DNA of 6,377 bases, taken from positions 1 through 6,377 of the forward strand of contig JAFAGE010000125.1 in NCBI GenBank assembly GCA_023423015.1, written 5' to 3'. This document shows, piece by piece, positions 1-6,346 of this stretch (positions are counted from its first letter, which is position 1; each line of letters opens with the position of its first letter). The position numbers and the translations under genes are program-made. This DNA comes from Bacteroidota bacterium. GTDB lineage: Bacteria; Bacteroidota; Bacteroidia; Chitinophagales; Chitinophagaceae. The notes under the pieces were generated by a model. The model was not told the origin of the DNA, searched no databases, and saw only the letters and a list, made by a program, of their open reading frames with translations.

Positions 1-1
1 C

Positions 2-1144
2 CACCTCGACAATAACCTCACACCGCCCGACGAAAGCAAGATCATTCCCGCAATGTCGGCAATCAAGCGCGTGTGGATAGATCCTTACAATGCTGTTTTA
101 GGCAACGATCAATTTATCAAAGCATATTCGCCGAAACAGTTTATTCTGATTGGAAGCGTGGAGTATAATCCAAATGGTACGGTGTTGTTGGGACAGGCAG
201 AAGGTGGAAATTCAATTGCGTTTTTCGACATCAACCAGAATTTCGATAAAAATGAGTTTACGTCGATACGGCGTATGATCCAGACCTCACATCACGAATT
301 TGCGCACATACTTCATCAGAATATTTTGTATCCACCGGAATTTCGCGGCGTGTCCAGCAATCTTGGGTTGACAGGATATACAGGTACCTGGTTCAACGTA
401 AGCGAAGAAGAAGCACGCGAAAATGGATACATTACCAATTATTCAATGGCAACTGCCGATGAGGATTTTGTAGAGATGATTGCAAACATGCTGATGGAGG
501 GAAAACCACGATTTGAAGAAATTGTTGCTTCTGTAAATCCCACGGCTGCACAGGCACTTCGTTCAAAGGAGCAATTTGTCGTGAATTATTTCAAAGAGGT
601 TTGGGGGATTGATTTTTATGCTTTGCAGACGCGGGTGCAGAATGCATTGAATGCGCTTGTGTCATTTCCCGCTGCGGAGCTGTCGTATGGAAATGGAAGA
701 ACCTATACAACGGCGAGCGTAGATCCTGCCAATCAGGCGGTACTGCCACAGCGACCCGTTTTTATGTCGCTGTTTAATTCGGCAGCGGCTGCAATGGCCA
801 CATTGCCTGTTTCGAATCTTACGCTAGACTCGCTCGCTTTTGTAGCCGCATCGCCGGATAGTACAATCATCAGGATGTATGTCGCGCAAAATGGCAATAA
901 GTTCAATGCCGACTTCGTACACGGTGTTACAGAAAGCGGGAACGTGGTGTCATATGTAGCAGGAAGTGAAGACCCGGTTGCCCAGTTGATCAGTCCTGCG
1001 GTTGCACCGTTGCTCGATTATTTCAGGAACAACCAGTTTGCCCTTTCCTGGCACATCAATCCGGCGATAACCATTTATCCGAGGATAAGATTTTCGCCGG
1101 TATTGAATCCAAATAATTATTTCCTTACCCTGTTAGTTGAATAA
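2..1144 (+). CDS. Substrate import-associated zinc metallohydrolase lipoprotein (Peptidase_Mx1-like), 5' end missing, with C-terminal DUF4302-like domain
   Basis: The frame is open from base 2, and the residues before the first internal Met (base 53) fit the family pattern (LTPP...P..., then KRVWIDPY). The gene therefore starts left of the window and the lipoprotein signal is missing. Counting from the Met at base 53, the zinc motif HEFAH is at residues 81-85 (bases 293-307) with His88 after it, as in the family's HEFAHILHQ signature. The segment DEDFVE (136-141) is the second conserved block and probably supplies a further ligand; that assignment is inferred. Family members are surface lipoproteins encoded beside SusC/SusD transporters and are thought to act on imported substrate, perhaps peptides. 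The catalytic region ends near residue 200. Residues 230-363 are extra compared with the short Bacteroides form and resemble the C-terminus of the next gene product. The next gene starts 6 bases after this stop, so the two are probably cotranscribed. The family call is firm; the substrate is unknown. Confidence 0.9.
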   Translation, partial: HLDNNLTPPDESKIIPAMSAIKRVWIDPYNAVLGNDQFIKAYSPKQFILIGSVEYNPNGTVLLGQAEGGNSIAFFDINQNFDKNEFTSIRRMIQTSHHEFAHILHQNILYPPEFRGVSSNLGLTGYTGTWFNVSEEEARENGYITNYSMATADEDFVEMIANMLMEGKPRFEEIVASVNPTAAQALRSKEQFVVNYFKEVWGIDFYALQTRVQNALNALVSFPAAELSYGNGRTYTTASVDPANQAVLPQRPVFMSLFNSAAAAMATLPVSNLTLDSLAFVAASPDSTIIRMYVAQNGNKFNADFVHGVTESGNVVSYVAGSEDPVAQLISPAVAPLLDYFRNNQFALSWHINPAITIYPRIRFSPVLNPNNYFLTLLVE

Positions 1145-1150
1145 CCATCT

Positions 1151-2476
1151 ATGAAATATTACTTAATCATTTTGCTTACGCTGCTGGTTGCGGGATGTAC
1201 CAAATCGGTAGATCCGGTGTTTCCTGAAACGCCGGACGAGCGTTTGCAAAAAACGCTTACTGCGTATCGGTCGAAATTAATCCAGGCCCCCGGGTGGAAA
1301 TTATTTGTATATCCCAGCGGACTGGCATCGCAGGACATTGAAGTAGGTGGTTTGGCTTATTATCTGCGTTTTCCGGATTCGAACCGCGTGAGCATGGTGT
1401 CTGACTTCCGCCTGGAAACGGCACAGGCGGCGAAAGAAAGTGGATACAGAATTCGCGCCGACCAAAGACCCCAACTCGTTTTTGACACTTATAGTTATAT
1501 CCACCTGGCTGCGGACCCTGACCCCGATGTTTCGAACAGCCCAACCCAGCAACCCGGGTTTGGCTGGGGAACAGATTTTGAGTTTGAGTTTACGAAATCA
1601 GAACCGGGTGATACACTTTTCCTGGAAGGAGTATTTAACAAGAGCCAGGCGATTATGTTGCCCGCTACCCAGGAAGAAATAGATGCAGCATTCGGGGGAA
1701 GGTTAGCTCATATCGTTGAGTCAACAAAAAACTTCAGCGCTTCAACCCCTTTCCTGTTTTTCACGGGAAGCGACAATTCACAGATTGAAGTATCATTCAA
1801 CCTGTTCCTGTTTCGGATAAACTTCAATTACATAAGCGACAACTCTGCGATTACGACAAGCGTACCTTTCAGCCACACGACATATGGCGTACATTTTAAA
1901 AATCCTGTAACGGTGGGAGGTTATACTTTCCAGGATATGTATTGGGATGATGCGCAGAACCGTTATTACTTCGAAACAAGCGGCGGCCGCGTAAATATTT
2001 CCGGAACAACAACTCCGATTATCGCTTTCCACCTGGTATTAGGCCGCGCCATTACTTCTATAACTGTACCGCAGGAACCATTGCCAGGTCAGTCAAATGA
2101 TTTTATAACCATCCGCAACCAGATCAACAACGACCTGATTAATGGTCCATATGGACTGGCATTGCTCGATATGATCTTTATGTTCGATGCAAATTCTTCA
2201 TCAATGGCGTTGTATGTGCTGGTAGAACAGAGCGGGGTTGTCTTCGTGCTGCAGTACACATACAACTACACCATTAATTCATCGAACATTGCCAACTTCA
2301 CCAGAACGGGTCAAAACGGGAATGCAGGCCTTGTACAAAATGAGATGGCGCCTTTGATCAACCGCATCGACAACGACAACTTCAAGCTCGATTATTTTAC
2401 GGGAGTAGCGCCTCCACTCGGGCAATTCACAAGTCAGAATACACCCGGGTTTGAATTCACAGGAAATCTTGAATAA
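1151..2476 (+). CDS. DUF4302 family lipoprotein
   Basis: This 441-residue protein starts with a lipoprotein signal: MKYY, a hydrophobic stretch, then LVAGC with the lipid-carrying Cys at residue 16, so it should be anchored in the outer membrane, probably facing outward. Residues 28-175 show the DUF4302 pattern: an ERL..L..Y helix, then GWKLFVYPSG, GGLAYYLRF, the LVFDTYSYIHL block and the acidic FEFEF strand region followed by LEGVFNKSQAIMLP. Residues 185-441 form a second beta-rich half; its last ~130 residues resemble the C-terminus of the preceding metallohydrolase (for example APLINR..NDNFKL against APLLDYFRNNQFAL). DUF4302 genes are commonly found with SusC/SusD and zinc metallohydrolase genes, so a role as an accessory surface lipoprotein in substrate capture is a fair inference; no enzymatic motif is visible. 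The ATG at 1151 is chosen because it gives the complete signal peptide. No Shine-Dalgarno is present, as is usual in Bacteroidota. Confidence 0.88.
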   Translation: MKYYLIILLTLLVAGCTKSVDPVFPETPDERLQKTLTAYRSKLIQAPGWKLFVYPSGLASQDIEVGGLAYYLRFPDSNRVSMVSDFRLETAQAAKESGYRIRADQRPQLVFDTYSYIHLAADPDPDVSNSPTQQPGFGWGTDFEFEFTKSEPGDTLFLEGVFNKSQAIMLPATQEEIDAAFGGRLAHIVESTKNFSASTPFLFFTGSDNSQIEVSFNLFLFRINFNYISDNSAITTSVPFSHTTYGVHFKNPVTVGGYTFQDMYWDDAQNRYYFETSGGRVNISGTTTPIIAFHLVLGRAITSITVPQEPLPGQSNDFITIRNQINNDLINGPYGLALLDMIFMFDANSSSMALYVLVEQSGVVFVLQYTYNYTINSSNIANFTRTGQNGNAGLVQNEMAPLINRIDNDNFKLDYFTGVAPPLGQFTSQNTPGFEFTGNLE

Positions 2477-2499
2477 TTCTCAGGTTAATACATGAGAAT
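2476..2499 (+). terminator. Weak inverted repeat after the DUF4302 gene, possible terminator
   Basis: A perfect 7-bp inverted repeat, ATTCTCA (2476-2482) and TGAGAAT (2493-2499), encloses a 10-base loop and overlaps the last base of the upstream stop codon. The stem is AT-rich and the following TATATTTATTT is not a clean T-run, so it would be a weak terminator at best. It could instead be an operator or a chance palindrome. Confidence 0.3.
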
Positions 2500-2532
2500 C
2501 TGTATATTTATTTAATATCTAAAAACACAAAT
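2500..2532 (+). promoter_or_regulatory. AT-rich leader of the collagen-like gene, possible promoter
   Basis: The bases before the ATG at 2533 are strongly AT-rich. TATATTTA at 2503-2510 matches the Bacteroidota -7 element TAnnTTTG in all fixed positions except the last. No TTTG -33 element is seen at the expected distance of about 20 bases upstream, where the inverted repeat lies instead. There is no Shine-Dalgarno; the A-rich run AAAAACACAAAT just before the start is typical of Bacteroidota translation starts. Confidence 0.22.
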
Positions 2533-3087
2533 ATGAGCCGGAATTCGTTGCTTTTTGCCTCAGTCATAGCCCTAACCCTGGCCATCTTCACTTCATGCCA
2601 GAAAGAAGGTGGTACCGGCCCCGCTGGTCCTGCAGGTCCTGCTGGTCCCGCTGGCCCTGCCGGTCCTGCTGGTCCAGCCGGTGAGCCCGGAACTGCTAAC
2701 GTTATTTATTCAGAATGGTTGAGTGTTGAATACACTCCAAATGAAGACAGTACTAACTGGACTGCCGAAATCCCCGCGCCGAGTCTTACTTCCGATATAC
2801 TTTCGCAGGGCGAAGTGAAGGTGTACATCAACTTCAACACCGAAGCAGATCCGGTTGTATTCCCTCTTCCTTATTTCGATGGCGCAGTGATCATCAACCC
2901 TGTATTCTTCACAGATACCATCGCGCTGATTTCGACTGCTGATGCCAGTACTGTTGTAGATCAGGGCGAAACATTCCTGCAATATCGGTATGTAATCATT
3001 CCCGGTTCGGTTCTGGCAGCAAACCGGTCGAATGTAAACCTTGACGATTACATGGATGTAAAGCGCATTTTCAGGTTGAAAGACTAA
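2533..3087 (+). CDS. Small lipoprotein with collagen-like Gly-Pro-Ala repeats
   Basis: The 184-residue product has a lipoprotein signal ending in FTSC, with the acylated Cys at residue 22. Four residues later comes an unbroken run of ten Gly-X-Y triplets (26-55): GGT, seven GPA triplets (29-49), GEP and GTA. Such triplets can form a collagen-type triple helix, so a trimeric membrane-anchored stalk is plausible but not shown. Residues 56-184 form a compact, probably beta-rich domain ending in YRYVIIPGSV, then an LDDYMDVKRIF tail, a pattern known from short collagen-like lipoproteins of Chitinophagaceae and relatives. The function of that family is unknown to me. The ATG at 2533 is the only start that gives a proper signal peptide. 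The gene is followed 21 bases later by a strong terminator stem and preceded by a weak hairpin, so it is probably its own transcription unit. The coding repeats use mixed synonymous codons. Confidence 0.85.
   Translation: MSRNSLLFASVIALTLAIFTSCQKEGGTGPAGPAGPAGPAGPAGPAGPAGEPGTANVIYSEWLSVEYTPNEDSTNWTAEIPAPSLTSDILSQGEVKVYINFNTEADPVVFPLPYFDGAVIINPVFFTDTIALISTADASTVVDQGETFLQYRYVIIPGSVLAANRSNVNLDDYMDVKRIFRLKD
2617..2679 (+). repeat. Seven 9-base tandem units encoding Gly-Pro-Ala
   Basis: There are seven consecutive 9-base units, each reading GGY-CCN-GCN and each encoding Gly-Pro-Ala. Only units 3 and 6 (GGTCCTGCT) are identical; the others differ at third codon positions. The protein repeat is exact while the DNA repeat is imperfect. 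This fits selection on the protein, and the array is less prone to slippage than an exact repeat. Confidence 0.9.
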
Positions 3088-3108
3088 TCATACAATATTT
3101 AACATGTT

Positions 3109-3142
3109 ATCCCTGCTGCATTGCAGCAGGGATTTTTATTTT
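3109..3142 (+). terminator. Strong intrinsic terminator after the collagen-like lipoprotein gene
   Basis: ATCCCTGCTGC (3109-3119) pairs perfectly with GCAGCAGGGAT (3123-3133): an 11-bp stem with a 3-base ATT loop. It is followed directly by T-rich TTTTATTTT (3134-3142). This is the textbook form of a rho-independent terminator on the + strand. It ends the lipoprotein transcript 21 bases after its stop codon. The distal stem arm lies within 40 bases upstream of the next gene's start. Confidence 0.92.
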
Positions 3143-3147
3143 CGGAT

Positions 3148-3642
3148 ATGAAGAGAATCGGCCTGATGTCGGACACACATAATTTTCTTGACAAAGAGGT
3201 ATTTCGCTACTTCGAAAAATGCGACGAGATATGGCATGCAGGCGACTTCGGCAATGCAGCTCTTGCCAATGAACTTGCATCATTTAAACCGCTGAAGGGT
3301 GTATTCGGAAACATTGATGGACAAGACATCCGAAGCCGTTTTGCAGAAACAGAGCGATGGTTTTGTGAAGAAGTAGATGTTCTCATGAAACATATTGGTG
3401 GTTATCCAGGCAAGTATGCACCAGCTGTAAAACAAATCATGCTTCAAAAACCTCCTGCACTTTTCATCAGCGGCCATTCACACATTCTGAAGATAATGTT
3501 TGATGAACAGTTTAAATGCCTGCACATAAATCCGGGAGCCTGTGGCAAAGAAGGATGGCACAAAGTACGCACACTCGTCCGTTTCAACATTCATGAAACA
3601 AAGATTTCAGACTGCGAAGTAATTGAATTGGGAAAACGTTGA
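3148..3642 (+). CDS. YfcE/MJ0936-type metallophosphoesterase
   Basis: This 164-residue cytoplasmic protein has the full calcineurin-like metallophosphoesterase motif set. From the ATG at 3148 these are Asp9 and His11 (SDTH), Asp33 (HAGD), Asn55 (GNID), His82 (KHIGGYPGKY) and His110/His112 (GHSH). These residues hold a two-metal centre. YfcE/MJ0936 relatives hydrolyse phosphodiesters in vitro, but the natural substrate is generally unknown. The HIGGYPGKY form in place of the usual HGH block looks typical of Bacteroidota members. Length is normal for the family. An in-frame TTG at 3121 would extend the protein by nine residues but lies inside the terminator stem; the ATG at 3148 gives the expected MKRIGLMSDTH start. 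The gene lies only 14 bases after the terminator stem, so its promoter is unclear. It ends directly against the stop of the minus-strand gene. Confidence 0.93.
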   Translation: MKRIGLMSDTHNFLDKEVFRYFEKCDEIWHAGDFGNAALANELASFKPLKGVFGNIDGQDIRSRFAETERWFCEEVDVLMKHIGGYPGKYAPAVKQIMLQKPPALFISGHSHILKIMFDEQFKCLHINPGACGKEGWHKVRTLVRFNIHETKISDCEVIELGKR

Positions 3643-6261
3643 TCAGCGAATAAGTACTACCGTGCCTCGTTTGAAAATCGGCTTCCCGGTGTAGTCGGTT
3701 GCCTTTACCAGGTAGACGTATGTATCCGGAGGTTGAGGTTTGCCTCCGAAATTTCCATCCCAGCCGCGACTATGTGTTCCCGGTGAATTGTAAATCAGCT
3801 GTCCCCAGCGATTGTACAACTGGAATACTTCAATGCGCCGGATTCCTGCAGCTACTACCTGGAAAAAATCGTTTTTTCCATCGTTATTAGGAGTGAATGC
3901 AGAAGGAACATAAATCTCCGGACCGGATGAAAAAACCTGTACCTGCATGTATGCAGAATCAACACAGCCAATTTCATCGGCTACAAGTACTTTATACCTA
4001 TATGATCCTTCCGGTGGCGAAGAGACAAATGGCGCCACCGGATTAGAAACGTTCGCATCGGATAATCCAAATGCGGGCGTCCATGAATAATTTAACCCGC
4101 CGGTAGCCTGCAACTGTAATGGCTGATTAGTTACAACTACAGTGTCGTTGCCTGCAAATGCGTTCACATCTGGTTGAACGGTTACCAGTATACTATCAAC
4201 ACCCGGTTTTGGACAACCCCTGGTGTCGTATGCAAAAAACAAGAACTGGGTTGTACTTAGAGGGCGGGCGGTTGGATTAAGTGTATTTCCTCCAAATACC
4301 TGCGATGCAGGTGCCCAGGTGAAAGAAGTGCCATCGGTAACAGCATTAAGTGAGATAGGCGTATTAAAACAAATAGTGGTATCAGAACCCGCATTTGCAG
4401 TTGGGTAGGGAACCGTTGTAATAGTAACATCGCCGCTTGCGCTGCAACTACTGATGAATGCAGTTACACTGTAAGTGGTGGTTCCTTCGGGTCGCGCAAA
4501 TGGATTGGCTACGCTGGGGTCGCTTAATGTATTGGCAGGCGTCCATGTATACTTAAGGCCGTCGGAGCGAAGGTGTAGCGGCACTTCATCGCCTTCGCAG
4601 ATCAGGGAATCGTTCATCATATCAAGCGTCACTTTGTTGACCACACGCACAGTAACCGAATCGCTATTGATACAACCATCGTCGTTGAGATCCACATAAT
4701 ATCTTGTTGTTGACAGCGGACTTACCACAGGAGTCGCTGAGCCTGAATTTACGAGTGCAGTTCCCCTCCATGAAAAAACACCGTTGCCCGACGCACGTAA
4801 TTGCAGGTCGTCGGGAGGGCAAATCAATGTGTCTTTGAAAGCAAGATCGATAGGCGGTTTGTCGTACACTACGATGGATTTGGCCGCTGTATCTACACAT
4901 CCTTTAGAATCGGAAGCGATCAGGGTCACGTTTTTTGTTCCCGTTGATGAATACACAAAGTTTGGCGACGGCTCCGAAGAGAAATCTTCGGTGGTACTTC
5001 CTTCGCCGAAATCCCATTCCCAGCTTACAACATCTCCCAGCGTAGAAGTTGTTCGATCGTTGAAAATTACCGGACGGGTGATGCAGGGACGGCTTACATC
5101 GAAATCGGGTTTAAATCCGGGATAAACGCGAGCTGTTGCCATTGTGGAGTCGGAACACTGCTGGTCCCGGTTAATTACAAGCTTAATTGTATATATGCCG
5201 GTGTCGGGGAATGCAAATGTTGCGTCGGCATTTGTTGTTGCAAATATTGTTTCGCCATCATTGTTCAAAAACTCCCAGTTATACGTCTTTATAAGCGGGC
5301 TTGTTGAAAGGTTCCTGGCGGTGAGGGTCTGGGAATTGTCGCACAGCATATATTGATCGGGGAGTGCTGCCGCAGTTACTGTGCACGGCGCAATAAATAT
5401 TTGCAGATCTTTTCGCTGCACTGCTATGGTCTCTCCATTCCGGATTTCCTGAACTACTACTGTCACCACATAGATGCCACGTGCCGGCGCAATGCCGGTA
5501 ATCAACCCGGTTTTGGAATCAATTTTTACGTTGGCACCGAGAGGCACGTTGCCACTAAAACCCTGGCCATAAGGAACGGCCTCGTATGGGGGAGGGGGAG
5601 GAGGCAGTATACTTGCACCAAAACCACCGCCACCGCCGCCATCCGTCCTATATGCTTCAGCAAAGGAGTAACGGAGTTCATCACTGTCGAGATCTTCTGC
5701 TGCGAAACTGTAGGAAAAACTATTCTCTGCACAAACAACAACAAGGTCCTCGCCTACAAATCTTGCGCTGTTGTTTTCGGCGGCACCTATTGCAGATCCC
5801 GGTATATCACCAACATATGTAGCACCGATCCGGTTATAGTTTGCCATAAGGTTGTTGATGCCGTCGATCCGGAAATTTACATGGGCTGTAACAGTGTAGC
5901 CCGGGCCAGGCGGTACGGAAACATTCAAAACATAATATCCCACGTCGTAACAGACGATAGGCGGATTTGTTATGCACGGGTCATTATGAACCATGCTCAA
6001 TTTTTCTATGTGGTCGAGATTGATGCTGTAGTCGTTTATTCGCTGTCCCGAAACCCGGTCGAATACGGAGATGATGGTTGGGTTATTAAACTCTCTGCCC
6101 GAATTACATCGCATGAACAGTTTTACGGTTACCCGGTACTGGTAGTTGCCTCCAGACATTCCGGTATACACATAAAACATTTCACCACCTGTGATGTGGT
6201 CGGCAGACGCAGTTAGTACGCATCCGAAAGTTAAGGCAAGGAGGAGGTGGAGGCGCTTCAT
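3643..6261 (-). CDS. Secreted PKD/Ig-like repeat protein with gliding-motility-type CHU_C C-terminal domain (T9SS type B sorting)
   Basis: This 872-residue protein has a Sec signal peptide (1-20, cut after TASA). Residues 21-200 form a conserved N-terminal region with HITGGEM and KLFMRCNSGR, seen in many Chitinophagaceae surface proteins; its cysteines 52, 96, 104 and 177 may form disulfides. Residues 180-293 form an Ig/cadherin-like domain (SYSFAAEDLDSDELRYSF, then TGLITGIAPARGIYVVTV) with a Gly6 (208-213) and a Pro6 (220-225) loop. A PKD-like domain follows (about 300-381), then a clear PKD domain (382-466, with WEWDFGEG). Four Ig-like repeats of about 75 residues follow (about 470-540, 545-617, 623-697, 702-777), three with a (T/S)W(T/A)PA core. 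The C-terminal domain (782-872) is CHU_C: YVPSAFTPNNDGKNDFF, LYNRWGQLIY, PPDTYVYLVKAT and KRGTVVLIR. CHU_C domains direct export by the type IX system, so the protein is probably surface-attached or released and adhesin-like. No catalytic domain is seen, and the ligand is unknown. Confidence 0.92.
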   Translation of the reverse strand: MKRLHLLLALTFGCVLTASADHITGGEMFYVYTGMSGGNYQYRVTVKLFMRCNSGREFNNPTIISVFDRVSGQRINDYSINLDHIEKLSMVHNDPCITNPPIVCYDVGYYVLNVSVPPGPGYTVTAHVNFRIDGINNLMANYNRIGATYVGDIPGSAIGAAENNSARFVGEDLVVVCAENSFSYSFAAEDLDSDELRYSFAEAYRTDGGGGGGFGASILPPPPPPYEAVPYGQGFSGNVPLGANVKIDSKTGLITGIAPARGIYVVTVVVQEIRNGETIAVQRKDLQIFIAPCTVTAAALPDQYMLCDNSQTLTARNLSTSPLIKTYNWEFLNNDGETIFATTNADATFAFPDTGIYTIKLVINRDQQCSDSTMATARVYPGFKPDFDVSRPCITRPVIFNDRTTSTLGDVVSWEWDFGEGSTTEDFSSEPSPNFVYSSTGTKNVTLIASDSKGCVDTAAKSIVVYDKPPIDLAFKDTLICPPDDLQLRASGNGVFSWRGTALVNSGSATPVVSPLSTTRYYVDLNDDGCINSDSVTVRVVNKVTLDMMNDSLICEGDEVPLHLRSDGLKYTWTPANTLSDPSVANPFARPEGTTTYSVTAFISSCSASGDVTITTVPYPTANAGSDTTICFNTPISLNAVTDGTSFTWAPASQVFGGNTLNPTARPLSTTQFLFFAYDTRGCPKPGVDSILVTVQPDVNAFAGNDTVVVTNQPLQLQATGGLNYSWTPAFGLSDANVSNPVAPFVSSPPEGSYRYKVLVADEIGCVDSAYMQVQVFSSGPEIYVPSAFTPNNDGKNDFFQVVAAGIRRIEVFQLYNRWGQLIYNSPGTHSRGWDGNFGGKPQPPDTYVYLVKATDYTGKPIFKRGTVVLIR
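5588..5604 (+). repeat. G-rich tract encoding the poly-proline loop on the opposite strand
   Basis: The + strand reads GGGGG-A-GGGGG-A-GG-A-GG. On the minus strand these are the CCN codons of the Pro6 loop of the CHU_C protein. A CCG/CCA-rich tract encoding the Gly6 run follows at about 5623-5640. The G tract could form a two-tetrad quadruplex in the template strand. The Gly-rich plus Pro-rich loop looks normal for this domain type, so coding needs explain most of it. Confidence 0.6.
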
Positions 6262-6346
6262 TTTCCGGAATCTTCATGCCAGCAGCTGATTCACTATTAA
6301 TATACGGCAAAATAACCGGACGAGTTGCCCCATAAATTGCCAGAAA
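6262..6346 (-). promoter_or_regulatory. Upstream flank of the CHU_C protein gene, promoter not resolved
   Basis: These 85 bases lie between the start codon of the minus-strand gene and the heptamer repeat, and should hold its promoter. Read on the minus strand, a TTATTTTGCC stretch is close to the Bacteroidota -7 element TAnnTTTG but one base short in spacing, and TATATTAATAG lies just downstream. No good -33 TTTG pairs with either. An 8-base palindrome TTCCGGAA (6263-6270) sits directly before the start codon. No Shine-Dalgarno is present. Confidence 0.25.

Noticed and set aside
53..55. ATG at 53 as the true start of the metallohydrolase.
   Set aside because: The frame is open to base 2 and encodes family-like residues (LTPP, then conserved spacing to WIDPY). 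Starting here would also leave a lipoprotein family member without a signal peptide.
1257..1682. Short open frames on both strands inside the DUF4302 gene.
   Set aside because: They overlap a complete lipoprotein gene, have no recognisable domains or signals, and have no spacing that suggests translation.
3121..3147. Upstream TTG start for the phosphoesterase, adding nine residues.
   Set aside because: The TTG lies in the loop of the intrinsic terminator, and the family normally starts at the MKRIGLMSDTH position reached from the ATG at 3148.
4784..5125. A 113-codon + strand frame inside the CHU_C protein gene.
   Set aside because: It is antisense to the clear PKD and Ig-like coding region, with no family resemblance or start context.
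5353..6216. A 287-codon open frame on the + strand antisense to the CHU_C protein gene.
   Set aside because: It begins at TTG, gives a Cys- and Val-rich sequence with no recognisable domain, and lies wholly inside a well-supported minus-strand gene. It is a composition shadow.
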